From: Pseudomonas sp. L5B5
GTDB lineage: Bacteria; Pseudomonadota; Gammaproteobacteria; Pseudomonadales; Pseudomonadaceae
Assembly (NCBI RefSeq): GCF_020520285.1
Contig: NZ_CP084742.1
Span: 2,666,001 to 2,730,000, forward strand
Direction of reading: 5' to 3'
Length of the DNA stretch: 64,000 nt
Made by a program: the position numbers and the translations under genes. The notes beneath the pieces are model-generated. The model had not been told where the DNA came from and did no database searches. It saw nothing but the letters and a program-made list of their open reading frames with translations. Positions 1 to 8,864 of this stretch are shown here, piece after piece; within the stretch, counting starts at the first letter, position 1, and each line of letters begins with the position of its first letter.

Positions 1-87
1 GACTTTTGAGCCTTCTTGCGGGCTCGTTGAAGTGCCGGGCACAGGCAAGGGCGCCCGGGGAACTGGCAAATGCAGGAAGAACGACGG

Positions 88-1263
88 TCAGAGCGGCTTG
101 AGCCAGCTTTCCACCAGGGCTCCCCAGTAGGCCGCGCCGGTGAGCAGGATGTCGTCGTTGAAGTCATAGGCCGGGTTATGCACCATCGGCTGCCCTATAC
201 CGTTGCCAATGAACAGGTAGCTACCGGGGCAGCGTTGCAGCATCCAGCCGAAGTCCTCGCTGCCCATCAGCTTGGGCGTATTGCCGTCCACCGCGTCCGC
301 GCCCACCAGTTCGACGGCCACCTGCCGGGCGAACTCGGTCTCGGCCGGGCTGTTGACCAGCACCGGATACGCCGGGCGATGGAGGATGCTGGCGGTGCAG
401 CCGAAGCTTTCGGCCTGGGTCTGGATGATCGCCCTGACCCGCTCCAGTACCTGCGAGCGCACCGGAGCATCGAGGGCCCGCAGGCTCAGGCGCAACAGGG
501 CCTGTTGGGGAATCACGTTGGCGGCCTCGCCCGCCTGCAGGGCGCCAACGGTGACCACGGCCGCCTGCTGGGCATCGATATTGCGCGCGACCACTGTCTG
601 CAAGGCCATGACCATGCTCGCCGCGGCGACCAGCGGGTCCACTGCCAGGTGTGGCATGGAGCCGTGACCGCCAATGCCTTCGACCACCACTTCGAGCAGA
701 TCCTGGGAGGCCATCATCGGCCCCTGGCGAAACCCCAGGTGCCCGGCCGGCAACCCTGGCATGTTGTGCAGGCCGAACAGGGCATCACAGGGAAAACGCT
801 CCAGCAGGCCGTCGGCAAGCATGGCCTCGGCGCCACCTTGGCCCTCCTCCGCCGGCTGGAAGATCAGGTTCAGGGTGCCGTCGAACTGCCGGGTGGCCGC
901 CAGGTAGCGGGCAGCACCCAGCAGGATGGTGGTGTGGCCATCATGGCCACAGGCGTGCATGCACCCGGGGTGGCGGCTGCTGTAGGGCGTCTCGCCGGTC
1001 TCGACGATCGGCAGGGCGTCCATGTCCGCCCGCAGGCCCAGGGTGCGCGGGCTGCCGCCATTGCGCAGGACGCCCACGACCCCGGTACAGCCGATGCCCC
1101 GGTGCACCTCGAACCCCCAGTCTTCGAGACAGTTGGCAACCAGTGCCGCCGTGCGATTTTCCTGGAATCCCAGTTCGGGATGGGCATGGATGTCCTGGCG
1201 AATCGCCCGCAAGTCGCCGGCGACGTCGTCGAGCCAGGCGAGGATGTGCTGGTGTCGAGTCAT
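88..1263 (-). CDS. M20 family metallo-amidohydrolase (hippurate hydrolase-like)
   Basis: This 391-aa protein is a cytoplasmic M20D-type amidohydrolase expected to cleave N-acyl amino acids or related amides with a two-metal centre. Family motifs are in order: LRADMDALP near residues 77-85, HACGHDGH near 103-110, PAEEGQGG near 137-144, and MGSEDFGWML near the C-terminus, which supply metal ligands and the catalytic glutamate. A longer reading frame reaches 1365, but the ATG at 1263 has a clear GGAGGA ribosome site about 8 nt upstream and starts at the usual place for the family (MTRHQHILAWLDD), so I chose it. It is the last gene of a minus-strand series, and its true substrate cannot be read from sequence. 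The first 87 bases of the window downstream of its stop show nothing I can name. Confidence 0.88.
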   Translation of the reverse strand: MTRHQHILAWLDDVAGDLRAIRQDIHAHPELGFQENRTAALVANCLEDWGFEVHRGIGCTGVVGVLRNGGSPRTLGLRADMDALPIVETGETPYSSRHPGCMHACGHDGHTTILLGAARYLAATRQFDGTLNLIFQPAEEGQGGAEAMLADGLLERFPCDALFGLHNMPGLPAGHLGFRQGPMMASQDLLEVVVEGIGGHGSMPHLAVDPLVAAASMVMALQTVVARNIDAQQAAVVTVGALQAGEAANVIPQQALLRLSLRALDAPVRSQVLERVRAIIQTQAESFGCTASILHRPAYPVLVNSPAETEFARQVAVELVGADAVDGNTPKLMGSEDFGWMLQRCPGSYLFIGNGIGQPMVHNPAYDFNDDILLTGAAYWGALVESWLKPL

Positions 1264-1386
1264 GGTGTCTGTCCTCCGAGCCGGGTGGGTTCCCGTTCTT
1301 GTTGTGCACGGTTCGCAGGTAGCTAACCGCGAGCCGGCGCGGGGGACAATCGAATGTGGTTCCACTGGGTGGAACAGCTGGCGGAC

Positions 1387-1716
1387 TCAGGGATCCAGGC
1401 GACAGCCCTCGCGTGCTCCCTGCCAGGCGGCGCTGTGGGTGCGCCCCAGGGCACTGGCACTGACGCGTCGCAAAGCGGGCTCATCGACCAGGCTGCTGAT
1501 GGGCAGGTACTGGCGCACGTAGCCACGGCAGTAGTCGGCCGGTTGCTGCATCACGTAACGGCAGGAGCAGTATTCCTTGGCGGTGTAGGCACCGAGGATA
1601 TCCGGGAACGCCTGCAGCGCCTCGCGCTGCTGCCAGGCCCAGACCAGCAGCGCCAGCAGGCCGGCCAGCAGCAGGCAGAGCATGGGATGGCGCAGGACAA
1701 AGGCACGCCGGGTCAT
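1387..1716 (-). CDS. small single-pass membrane protein, unknown function
   Basis: A 109-aa protein with a basic N-terminus and one hydrophobic segment at about residues 11-29, followed by a soluble part with four cysteines (CSC near residues 50-52, C63 region, and one near the end). Its ATG overlaps the stop of the preceding serine hydrolase gene as ATGA, so the two are probably translationally coupled and work together. I do not recognise the family. The single N-terminal helix and cysteine-bearing tail suggest an inner-membrane-anchored periplasmic protein, which is an inference. Confidence 0.7.
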   Translation of the reverse strand: MTRRAFVLRHPMLCLLLAGLLALLVWAWQQREALQAFPDILGAYTAKEYCSCRYVMQQPADYCRGYVRQYLPISSLVDEPALRRVSASALGRTHSAAWQGAREGCRLDP

Positions 1717-2810
1717 GGCTGCTCCGGTGTCGGGAATGCCGCCAGCACCCGCTTGAGCAACTCGTTGTGCTGATAACTGCCGTCGCGATCATCGCCGTAA
1801 CGCACGATCACCAGGCGCTGCTGCGGCACGATATACAGCGCCTGGCCCCAGTGCCCCAGGGCGGCGTAGGTCTCCTGCGGCGCATCCGGCCAGGGCCTGG
1901 GTGCACCGTCCACGGCGCGGTTGAGCCACCAGTGCCCACCCGCCACCGCGACATCCTGGCCCGCCCGGTAGCCGGCGAACGGTGTGCGACAGAACTCGAC
2001 CCAGGCCCTGGGCAGCAATTGCCGGTCGCGCCAGCGCCCCTCGCGCTGCATCAGCAAGCCAACACGGGCCAGGCCCTGGGCAGTCATGTACAGGTAGGAG
2101 GACGCCACGAAGGTCCCGGCGGCATCCCGTTCCCAGACTGCCTGGCTGATGCCAAGGGGCTCGAACAGGGCCTGCCAGGGATAGTCGGCGTATGGCTGCG
2201 CGCCCAACATGCCCCGCAGGCTGGCCGCCAACAGGTTGCTGTCGCCGCTGGAGTAACGAAACGCCTGGCCGGGGGACGTGAAGGCCGCCCGCTGGGCAGC
2301 GAAGGCCGCCATGTCGCGATGGCCACGGGTGTAGAGCATGGCCACCACCGATGAATTGAGCGGCGCGTACTCATAGTCCTCTTGCCAGTCCAGGCCCGAG
2401 GCCCAGTGCAACAAGTCGGCCAGGGTAATGTCCGGATGGTGCTTGAGAGGCGGATAGAACTTCGATGCAGAATCTTGCAGGGCAAAACGCCCTTCGCCAA
2501 ACGCAACCCCCATGACCACCGCCAGCAGGCTCTTGCTGGCGGACCAGATCAGGTGGGGGGTCCGAGGCCCGGTCTCGCCGGCGTAGCGCTCGTAGACCAG
2601 GCGCCCATCGCGCACCACCAGCAGGGCGTCGGTACGCACGCCCTGGCGCGACCCATCGTCGCGAGGCACGAAGGCATAGTCCTCCAATGCCTGGAGCGCC
2701 GGCCCCCGGGGCTCGGGGTCACGACTCCACTGCTCGGCCGGCCAGTCCTCGGCCTGGACCGGGAGGCTGAGCAAGGCAAGCAGCACCAGCAGGATCGGGC
2801 CTTTGGCCAT
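1713..2810 (-). CDS. secreted serine hydrolase, beta-lactamase/class C fold
   Basis: A 365-aa beta-lactamase-family serine hydrolase. The ATG at 2810 begins a typical Sec signal peptide (about residues 1-20, ending PVQA), so the longer upstream reading frame is rejected. The catalytic SxxK tetrad is SASK at residues 90-93, and a YSS motif (RYSSGDSN) fits the second motif YxN/YxS. Family members include esterases, D-aminopeptidases and PBP-like enzymes, and the substrate here is unknown. The gene overlaps the following 109-aa membrane protein gene by 4 nt. It could act on peptidoglycan fragments or esters in the periplasm. Confidence 0.85.
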   Translation of the reverse strand: MAKGPILLVLLALLSLPVQAEDWPAEQWSRDPEPRGPALQALEDYAFVPRDDGSRQGVRTDALLVVRDGRLVYERYAGETGPRTPHLIWSASKSLLAVVMGVAFGEGRFALQDSASKFYPPLKHHPDITLADLLHWASGLDWQEDYEYAPLNSSVVAMLYTRGHRDMAAFAAQRAAFTSPGQAFRYSSGDSNLLAASLRGMLGAQPYADYPWQALFEPLGISQAVWERDAAGTFVASSYLYMTAQGLARVGLLMQREGRWRDRQLLPRAWVEFCRTPFAGYRAGQDVAVAGGHWWLNRAVDGAPRPWPDAPQETYAALGHWGQALYIVPQQRLVIVRYGDDRDGSYQHNELLKRVLAAFPTPEQP

Positions 2811-2880
2811 GGGCGACTCTCGAGAAAACCGATGACCGAGCCTAATCAAGGCTGATGACAGTTTTGCTGCAACCGTGGCG

Positions 2881-3777
2881 TCAATGCCCCACCGTCGACT
2901 GCAAAGCCGCCAGGGCCTTGGCCAGGCGCTTGGCACGGGCGCCGGCAGCCAGCTCGAGCAGGGCCTGGTCCCGAGTCCACTGCTCGCGCCAGAACTGCGG
3001 CCCCTGGGCGAACGCCATGGCGATCTCCGGCTTGAGCGCCTCGAACTGCACGAACAGCCCGCCCAGTAGAACGTGTCCACTGTCCTGGGTCGGGTTCTGC
3101 CGGCTGGCCTCGGCACAGCCGGCCAGCAAGCCCAGCAGTTGCAGGAGCAGGGGCTGCGGCCAGTGACTGTCCCGGCCGACGCCGTAGAGCCAGGCCGCCA
3201 TGGCACTCAGGACGTAGATGTCCTCCAGGGTGCGGAACGGCTTGACGTAGGCGTCCCAGCCATCGCCGGCCAGCAGCTCGCAGGCGGCATTGTCCAGGAC
3301 CAGGCAGCCGTGGCTGATTTCCGGCATCAGGGCGATGGCCGGCAGGGCCTGGACCTTGACCCCTGCCTCCCCCGGATAGACCACCGTCAGGCGCAGCGCC
3401 GCCCGCTCCCCAGGAGCCTCGCTGCGAGCCGCCACCAGCAGCCAGTCGGCGGCATCGCCAGCGGTGACGAAATCCTTGCGCCCATGCAGGCGCAGATCCT
3501 GCAGGCGAGTCTGCATGTCTGCCGGACGCAAGCTGCGACGTTCAGTCGCGCACAAGGCACCCAGGCTCAGGGGCGCACTGGGCCACAACATGCGCAATGC
3601 CGCCTGGTAACCCACCAGGAACGCCAGGCCGGGTGTCGCCATCAAGCGCCCGCCCAGCACCGCCAATTCGAAGGGCGTGACGTTGCCCAGATGGGCCAGC
3701 AAAACACCGTAACCCTCCGCCAGATCGGGGTTGGCGGGCAGTCGTTGATGGCTCTCGAGCAGGGCTTGCCAGGGCAT
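2881..3777 (-). CDS. acyl-CoA dehydrogenase-like protein (short)
   Basis: A 298-aa protein resembling the acyl-CoA dehydrogenase fold: an N-terminal helical region, a central beta-rich part (residues about 95-165), and a C-terminal helical domain with paired basic and hydrophobic helices. It is about 80-90 residues shorter than the usual 380-aa dehydrogenase, and I could not identify the catalytic glutamate with confidence, so activity is uncertain. It is divergent from olsB across a 141-bp gap. From memory, a homologue often sits next to olsBA in Pseudomonas, suggesting a link with acyl-chain metabolism, but that link is inferred. Confidence 0.6.
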   Translation of the reverse strand: MPWQALLESHQRLPANPDLAEGYGVLLAHLGNVTPFELAVLGGRLMATPGLAFLVGYQAALRMLWPSAPLSLGALCATERRSLRPADMQTRLQDLRLHGRKDFVTAGDAADWLLVAARSEAPGERAALRLTVVYPGEAGVKVQALPAIALMPEISHGCLVLDNAACELLAGDGWDAYVKPFRTLEDIYVLSAMAAWLYGVGRDSHWPQPLLLQLLGLLAGCAEASRQNPTQDSGHVLLGGLFVQFEALKPEIAMAFAQGPQFWREQWTRDQALLELAAGARAKRLAKALAALQSTVGH

Positions 3778-3795
3778 TTCGATGGTCCTCAGGGG

Positions 3796-3813
3796 CTGTC
3801 ACATAAGCATCAC
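3796..3813 (+). promoter_or_regulatory. possible Pho box upstream of olsB
   Basis: CTGTCAC, spacer ATAA, then GCATCAC. The first half fits the PhoB half-site CTGTCAT at 6 of 7 positions and the A/T spacer fits, but the second half fits poorly. Ornithine-lipid synthesis is induced by phosphate limitation in pseudomonads, so the position is sensible. Weak by itself. Confidence 0.3.
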
Positions 3814-3918
3814 CAAAGGTTCATGGCGATGACACCGCGGCTACATAGCCTGACTTTGCACAACAAAGTCGACTGGCTGCAACCCAAGGCGGGTCGCTGG
3901 CCCGCACGGAGATTCACG

Positions 3919-4674
3919 ATGACTCAGATCGCCCGCATCAACGACACCGGCACTGAACGCCGCCTGCAAGCCGAACGCCTGATCGGCGCCCAGGCCCTGC
4001 AGGAAGCCCAGGCCCTGCGTTTCAACGTTTTCAGCGGCGAATTCAACGCCAAGCTCAAGGGCGCGGAACTGGGTCTGGACATGGATGACTACGACGTCCA
4101 CTGCAGCCACATCGGAGTACGCGACCTGAACAGCGGGCGCCTGGTAGCCACTACCCGCCTGCTTGATCACCAGGCCGCCAGCAGCCTGGGACGCTTCTAC
4201 AGCGAAGAGGAATTCAGCCTGCACGGCCTGGTGCAGCTCAAGGGGCCGATCCTGGAGATCGGCCGCACCTGCGTCGACCCGGCCTACCGCAACGGCGGCA
4301 CCATCGCCGTGCTCTGGGGCGAGCTGGCCGAAGTGCTCAACGAAGGTGGCTACAGCTACCTGATGGGTTGCGCCAGCATTCCCATGCAGGACGGCGGCGT
4401 GCAGGCCCACGCGATCATGCAGCGCCTGCGCGACCGCTACCTGAGCACCGAGCACCTGCGAGCCGAACCCAAGCACCCGCTGCCGAGCCTGGACCTGCCC
4501 GGCAACGTCATCGCCGAGATGCCGCCGCTGCTCAAGGCCTACATGCGCCTGGGCGCGAAGATCTGTGGCGAACCCTGCTGGGACCAGGACTTCCAGGTGG
4601 CCGACGTATTCATCCTGCTCAAGCGCGATGAGCTGTGCCCGCGCTACGCCCGGCACTTCAAGGCGGCCGTGTGA
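3919..4674 (+). CDS. olsB: L-ornithine N(alpha)-acyltransferase OlsB
   Basis: A 251-aa GNAT-type acyltransferase that transfers a 3-hydroxyacyl group from acyl-ACP to the alpha-amino group of ornithine, the first step in ornithine lipid synthesis. It has the family core [15 protein letters not shown] and the N-terminal [19 protein letters not shown] region. The ATG at 3919 gives the standard length, and the longer upstream frame is only a GC-rich extension. Its stop overlaps the olsA start as TGATG, indicating a coupled olsB-olsA operon. Ornithine lipids replace phospholipids when phosphate is limiting. Confidence 0.93.
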   Translation: MTQIARINDTGTERRLQAERLIGAQALQEAQALRFNVFSGEFNAKLKGAELGLDMDDYDVHCSHIGVRDLNSGRLVATTRLLDHQAASSLGRFYSEEEFSLHGLVQLKGPILEIGRTCVDPAYRNGGTIAVLWGELAEVLNEGGYSYLMGCASIPMQDGGVQAHAIMQRLRDRYLSTEHLRAEPKHPLPSLDLPGNVIAEMPPLLKAYMRLGAKICGEPCWDQDFQVADVFILLKRDELCPRYARHFKAAV

Positions 4675-5468
4675 TGCGCCGGCTACGGGTCTACGGGCGC
4701 ATCGCCCGGGTGCTGCTGGTGGTGGCGCTGGGCCTGGGCATGGCCAGTGTCTTTGGCGTGCTGGAGCGCATGAACATCAGCAACTCCATGGTCCGCCGCC
4801 AGCGCTGGTCGCGCTTCTTCATGGCGCGCCTGGCCAACGCCCTGCCCTTCCAGGTGACGGTGCATGGGCAGATGCCACGCCAACCGATGCTTTGGGTCAG
4901 CAATCACGTGTCCTGGACCGACATCCCGCTGCTGGGCATGCTCACCCCGCTGTCGTTCCTGTCCAAGGCCGAAGTGCGCACCTGGCCGGTGGCCGGATGG
5001 CTGGCCGCCAAGGCCGGCAGCCTGTTCATCCGCCGCGGCGCCGGGGACAGCCAGTTGATCCGCAAGCAGATGACCCGGCATTTGCAGGAACAGCATCCGC
5101 TGCTGCTGTTTCCCGAAGGCACCACCACCGACGGTCGTGGCCTGCGCACCTTCCACGGACGCTTGCTGGCCAGCGCCATCGAGGCCGAGGTCTGCCTGCA
5201 ACCCGTGGCGATCCGCTACCTGCGCGACGGCCAGGTCGACAACCTGGCACCCTTTGTGGGCGACGACGACCTGCTGTCTCATCTGCTGCGGCTGTTCGCC
5301 AACGATCAAGGCCAGGTGGAGATTCACCTGCTCAAGCCGATTCCCTGCCTGGGTCAGGAACGCGCGGCGCTGGCCTTCCAGGCCCAGCAGGCAGTGCACA
5401 AAGCCCTGTTCGATGATGTATTGCAGCCAGCCGAACCGCGCCGCAGCGGCGAACTGGTCGCCGCCTGA
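4674..5468 (+). CDS. olsA: lyso-ornithine lipid O-acyltransferase OlsA
   Basis: A 264-aa membrane-associated acyltransferase of the PlsC family that adds the second acyl chain to lyso-ornithine lipid. There is an N-terminal hydrophobic helix at about residues 9-27, the catalytic HX4D motif within NHVSWTD, and the acceptor-binding motif LLFPEGTTTDG. The start overlaps the olsB stop by one base. The stop lies only 7 bp from the stop of the convergent acpH gene. PlsC itself is the alternative, but the direct coupling to olsB makes OlsA the better call. Confidence 0.92.
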   Translation: MRRLRVYGRIARVLLVVALGLGMASVFGVLERMNISNSMVRRQRWSRFFMARLANALPFQVTVHGQMPRQPMLWVSNHVSWTDIPLLGMLTPLSFLSKAEVRTWPVAGWLAAKAGSLFIRRGAGDSQLIRKQMTRHLQEQHPLLLFPEGTTTDGRGLRTFHGRLLASAIEAEVCLQPVAIRYLRDGQVDNLAPFVGDDDLLSHLLRLFANDQGQVEIHLLKPIPCLGQERAALAFQAQQAVHKALFDDVLQPAEPRRSGELVAA

Positions 5469-5475
5469 AAGGGTT

Positions 5476-6066
5476 TCAGCGCCCCGGCGACGGGGCCGTG
5501 TACTGCGCGGCGAAAGCCTGCAGCTGCGGGTAGAACTCGCGAAAATCCTCGCTCAAGGGCTGGTACAGCCGCTCCAGCTCGCCCATCGCCGCGGTCAGTT
5601 CCTCTGGCCGCGACAGGCGTCGGGCAATGCCCCTCAAGACCTGTTCCAGCACCTGGAAATCCCGATAGGACCCCAGCCAGTCATCGGCCGCCATGTAGGG
5701 CGCGATCTGTGCCAGGCGCCCTGGTAACTGCGGCTCGGCGGCCAATACCTGGTACACGTTGGCCGTGAACGACTGCAGTGGGTGATCGGCGTACTGGACC
5801 CAGTCCCGGGCCAGGCAGTGATCGAAGAACACGTCGATGACGATGCCGGCGTAACGCCGCCGGGTCAGGGAAAAACGTCCCAGCGCCGCCGTCACCAGCG
5901 CATGGCTGTCGGTGTAGGTGTCGATGCGCCGATGCAGCTGGATCGCCGCCTCGACCTCCGGGGCGAACTCCCCTTGCAGGCGGCCTTTGACGAAGTCGCC
6001 GTAGAGGCTGCCAAGTAATTGACCCGGGCGCTGGCCGCCAAGGTGCAGATGTGCGAGATAATTCAT
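5476..6066 (-). CDS. acpH: acyl carrier protein phosphodiesterase AcpH
   Basis: A 196-aa AcpH (DUF479) protein that removes the 4'-phosphopantetheine group from holo-ACP. Recognisable segments are the start MNYLAHLHL, GSLYGDFVKG, LHRRIDTYTDSH and VFFDHCLARDW, with the His/Asp residues expected for the metal-dependent HD-like active site. Length is normal. It is convergent with olsA and divergent from the ArsR-type gene, sharing the intergenic region that carries repeated operator-like sequences. Confidence 0.9.
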   Translation of the reverse strand: MNYLAHLHLGGQRPGQLLGSLYGDFVKGRLQGEFAPEVEAAIQLHRRIDTYTDSHALVTAALGRFSLTRRRYAGIVIDVFFDHCLARDWVQYADHPLQSFTANVYQVLAAEPQLPGRLAQIAPYMAADDWLGSYRDFQVLEQVLRGIARRLSRPEELTAAMGELERLYQPLSEDFREFYPQLQAFAAQYTAPSPGR

Positions 6067-6094
6067 TTGCGCAGCTTAGCACCGCGCCCACCAT

Positions 6095-6197
6095 ATCGTT
6101 ATAACCCGATATACCGATAAATGCTTGAGTAAGATCAAAATCATATTGGTATATCGCGAAATAACGATTTAAATTTCGCCTCATCGCGATACAACGT
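6095..6197. promoter_or_regulatory. triple operator-like repeat upstream of the ArsR-type gene
   Basis: Three related AT-rich copies are visible. Copy 1 (6095-6115, plus) and copy 2 (6148-6168, minus) share ATCGTTAT at one end and CGATATACC at the other, differing only in the middle four bases. Copy 3 (6183-6197, minus) is a partial match ending TCGCGAT. Copy 1 itself contains the inverted arms ATATCG and CGATAT. The block fills the acpH-arsR intergenic region and is the obvious candidate operator for the regulator encoded next door. Confidence 0.65.
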
Positions 6198-6220
6198 TTC
6201 ATGGAAAAGCGAGCAACGCC

Positions 6221-6523
6221 ATGTCCATCGACCTCGACGAAATAATAAAAGCCCTGGCGCACCCGGTTCGCAGGGAAATCCTGCACTGGCTGAAAGACCC
6301 GACAGTCGAATTCCCTGACCAGGCCCACAGCAACGAGCACGGTGTCTGCGCCGGGCAGATCGATCAGCGCTGCGGCCTTTCGCAGTCGACCGTATCCGCC
6401 CATCTGGCCACGCTGCAACGCGCCGGGCTGGTCAGTAGCCGCAAAGTCGGCCAGTGGCATTTTTTCAAACGCAACGAGGACACCATCCAGCAGTTCCTCA
6501 CGCAAATGAGCCAACAGCTCTGA
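6221..6523 (+). CDS. ArsR-family winged-helix transcriptional regulator
   Basis: A 100-aa regulator with one winged helix-turn-helix domain: ALAHPVRREILHWL at the N-terminus, recognition helix region CGLSQSTVSAHLATLQRAG, and wing VSSRKVGQWHFFKRNED. The metal-binding ELCVC motif of classic ArsR/SmtB sensors is absent; a single cysteine (VCAGQI) and a second (RCGLS) flank the recognition region, so it may sense a small organic ligand or redox state instead. It stands 18 bp upstream of an MFS exporter and a XenB-like reductase and probably represses them through the upstream repeats. Confidence 0.85.
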   Translation: MSIDLDEIIKALAHPVRREILHWLKDPTVEFPDQAHSNEHGVCAGQIDQRCGLSQSTVSAHLATLQRAGLVSSRKVGQWHFFKRNEDTIQQFLTQMSQQL

Positions 6524-6541
6524 TCTGACAAGGACCCGATA

Positions 6542-7708
6542 ATGCCCCTTTCACTTCTCATCCTGGCCTTGAGTGCCTTCGCCATCGGCACCACCGAGTT
6601 CGTCATCATGGGCCTGTTGCCCGATGTGGCGGCTGACCTCGGGGTGTCGATTCCCGGCGCCGGCTGGCTGGTGACCGGCTACGCCCTGGGCGTGGCCATC
6701 GGCGCGCCGTTCATGGCCCTGGCCACTGCCCGACTGCCGCGCAAGGCGGCGCTGGTAGCGCTGATGGGGATCTTCATTGTCGGCAACCTGCTGTGTGCAC
6801 TGGCCAGTGATTACAACGTGCTGATGTTCGCCCGTGTCATCACCGCGCTGTGCCACGGCGCCTTCTTCGGTATCGGTTCAGTGGTGGCCGCGGGCCTGGT
6901 GCCAGCCAACAAGCGCGCCTCGGCCGTGGCCCTGATGTTCACCGGCCTGACCCTGGCCAATGTGCTCGGTGTCCCGCTGGGCACCGCGCTGGGCCAGGTT
7001 GCCGGGTGGCGCTCGACCTTCTGGGTGGTGACCGTGATCGGGGTGTTGGCGCTGTTCGGCCTGCTGCGTTTCCTGCCGGCCAAGCGAGACGAGGAGAAGC
7101 TCGACATGCGTGCGGAACTGGCGGCCCTCAAGGGTGCCGGGATCTGGTTGTCCCTGAGCATGACCGCATTGTTCGCAGCCTCGATGTTCACCCTGTTCAC
7201 CTATGTCGCGCCTCTGCTGGGCGATGTGACCGGAGTGTCGCCCCGGGGCGTGACCTGGACACTGCTGTTGATCGGCCTGGGCCTGACCCTGGGCAACATC
7301 CTCGGCGGCAAGATGGCGGACAAGCGCCTGGGCGCCACCCTGCTGGGAGTATTCGCCGCCATGGCCGTGATCTCCACCGTGCTGACCTGGACCAGCGTCG
7401 CGCTGATCCCCACGGAGATCACCCTGTTCCTCTGGGCTACCGCCTCCTTCGCCGCGGTCCCGGCCCTGCAGGTCAACGTGGTGACCTTCGGCAAGGCCGC
7501 GCCCAACCTGGTTTCGACCCTGAACATCGGCGCCTTCAACATCGGCAACGCCCTGGGCGCCTGGGTCGGCGGCAGCGTGATCGCCCACGGTTTCGGCCTC
7601 ACCAGCGTGCCGCTGGCGGCTGCTGCCCTGGCGATCCTGGCCCTGCTGGTAACGCTGATCACCTTTCGCCAGGGCGGCAACGCCGAACTGGCCCCTGCGA
7701 CGCCCTGA
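6542..7708 (+). CDS. MFS transporter, AraJ/drug exporter type
   Basis: A 388-aa DHA1-family major facilitator with twelve predicted hydrophobic segments. The N-terminus ALSAFAIGTTEFVIMGLLP is typical of the arabinose-efflux/chloramphenicol-exporter group, and the loop 2-3 region reads MALATARLPRKAA. It sits between the ArsR-type regulator and the ene-reductase, with short gaps (18 and 34 bp), which indicates one operon. The gene set suggests export and reduction of the same electrophilic or xenobiotic compound, which is an inference. Confidence 0.88.
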   Translation: MPLSLLILALSAFAIGTTEFVIMGLLPDVAADLGVSIPGAGWLVTGYALGVAIGAPFMALATARLPRKAALVALMGIFIVGNLLCALASDYNVLMFARVITALCHGAFFGIGSVVAAGLVPANKRASAVALMFTGLTLANVLGVPLGTALGQVAGWRSTFWVVTVIGVLALFGLLRFLPAKRDEEKLDMRAELAALKGAGIWLSLSMTALFAASMFTLFTYVAPLLGDVTGVSPRGVTWTLLLIGLGLTLGNILGGKMADKRLGATLLGVFAAMAVISTVLTWTSVALIPTEITLFLWATASFAAVPALQVNVVTFGKAAPNLVSTLNIGAFNIGNALGAWVGGSVIAHGFGLTSVPLAAAALAILALLVTLITFRQGGNAELAPATP

Positions 7709-7742
7709 TAGCTTCCCTACCCCTTGAAGAAGGCTGTATCCC

Positions 7743-8792
7743 ATGACGACTCTTTTTGATCCGATCAAGCTCGGCGACCTCGAACTGCCCAACCGCATCA
7801 TCATGGCGCCACTGACCCGCTGCCGCGCCGACGCCGGCCGGGTGCCCAACGCCCTGATGGCCGAGTACTACGTGCAGCGGGCCTCGGCCGGGCTGATTCT
7901 CAGCGAAGCCACTTCGGTGACTCCGATGGGCGTCGGTTACCCGGATACCCCTGGCATCTGGTCCAACGACCAGGTCCGCGGCTGGGCTAACGTGACCAAG
8001 GCCGTGCACGGTGCTGGCGGCAAGATCTTCCTGCAACTGTGGCACGTGGGGCGAATTTCCCATCCGTCCTACCTGGACGGCGAGACGCCCGTAGGTCCCA
8101 GCGCCATCCAGCCCAAGGGCCACGTCAGCCTGGTGCGCCCTCTGGCCGACTACCCGACGCCGCGAGCGTTGGAAACCGCTGAAATCGCCGACGTGATCGA
8201 GACCTACCGGGTCGGAGCGGAAAATGCCAAGGCTGCCGGTTTTGACGGCGTGGAAATCCACGGCGCCAACGGCTACCTGCTGGATCAGTTCCTGCAAAGC
8301 AGCACCAACCAACGCACCGACCAGTACGGCGGCTCCCTGGAAAACCGTGCCCGCCTGTTGCTGGAAGTCACCGACGCTGCGATCGAAATCTGGGGCGCCG
8401 GCCGGGTGGGTGTACACCTGGCACCGCGTGCCGACGCCCATGACATGGGCGACGCCAACGTGGCGGAAACCTTCACCTACGTGGCCCGTGAACTGGGCAA
8501 GCGCGGCATCGCGTTTATCTGCTCCCGCGAGAAAGAAGGCGCGGACAGCCTCGGCCCGCAATTGAAAGAAGCCTTCGGCGGCCCCTACATCGCAAACGAA
8601 CGCTTCACCAAGGACAGCGCCAACGCCTGGCTGGCCGAGGGCAAGGCCGACGCCGTGGCCTTCGGCATACCCTTCATCGCCAACCCGGACCTGCCCGCTC
8701 GCCTGAAAACCGATGCGCCATTGAACGAACCGCATCCGGAAACCTTCTACGCCAAGGGCCCGGTCGGCTACATCGACTATCCGATGTTGTAA
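7743..8792 (+). CDS. xenB: Old Yellow Enzyme family ene-reductase, XenB-like
   Basis: A 349-aa FMN-dependent NAD(P)H ene-reductase. It has the OYE start (LFDPIKLGDLELPNRIIMAPLTR), the active-site segment FDGVEIHGANGYLLDQFL, and SSTNQRTDQYGGSLENR. The sequence closely resembles what I recall of xenobiotic reductase B of P. fluorescens (reduces nitroglycerin and nitroaromatics), which has the same length; NemA is the Escherichia coli counterpart. A GAAGAAGG ribosome site precedes the ATG. It is the last gene of the ArsR-MFS-reductase operon and is followed by a strong terminator. Confidence 0.9.
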   Translation: MTTLFDPIKLGDLELPNRIIMAPLTRCRADAGRVPNALMAEYYVQRASAGLILSEATSVTPMGVGYPDTPGIWSNDQVRGWANVTKAVHGAGGKIFLQLWHVGRISHPSYLDGETPVGPSAIQPKGHVSLVRPLADYPTPRALETAEIADVIETYRVGAENAKAAGFDGVEIHGANGYLLDQFLQSSTNQRTDQYGGSLENRARLLLEVTDAAIEIWGAGRVGVHLAPRADAHDMGDANVAETFTYVARELGKRGIAFICSREKEGADSLGPQLKEAFGGPYIANERFTKDSANAWLAEGKADAVAFGIPFIANPDLPARLKTDAPLNEPHPETFYAKGPVGYIDYPML

Positions 8793-8803
8793 GCATCAGC
8801 CAT

Positions 8804-8839
8804 GAAAAAGCCCCGGTTCACCAGAGCCGGGGCTTTTTC
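8804..8839. terminator. bidirectional intrinsic terminator
   Basis: A GC stem (AGCCCCGG / CCGGGGCT) bordered by AAAAA on the left and TTTTT on the right, placed between convergent genes so it can serve both. Confidence 0.88.
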
Positions 8840-8864
8840 ATGCCTGCTTACTATGCAGCCAGGA

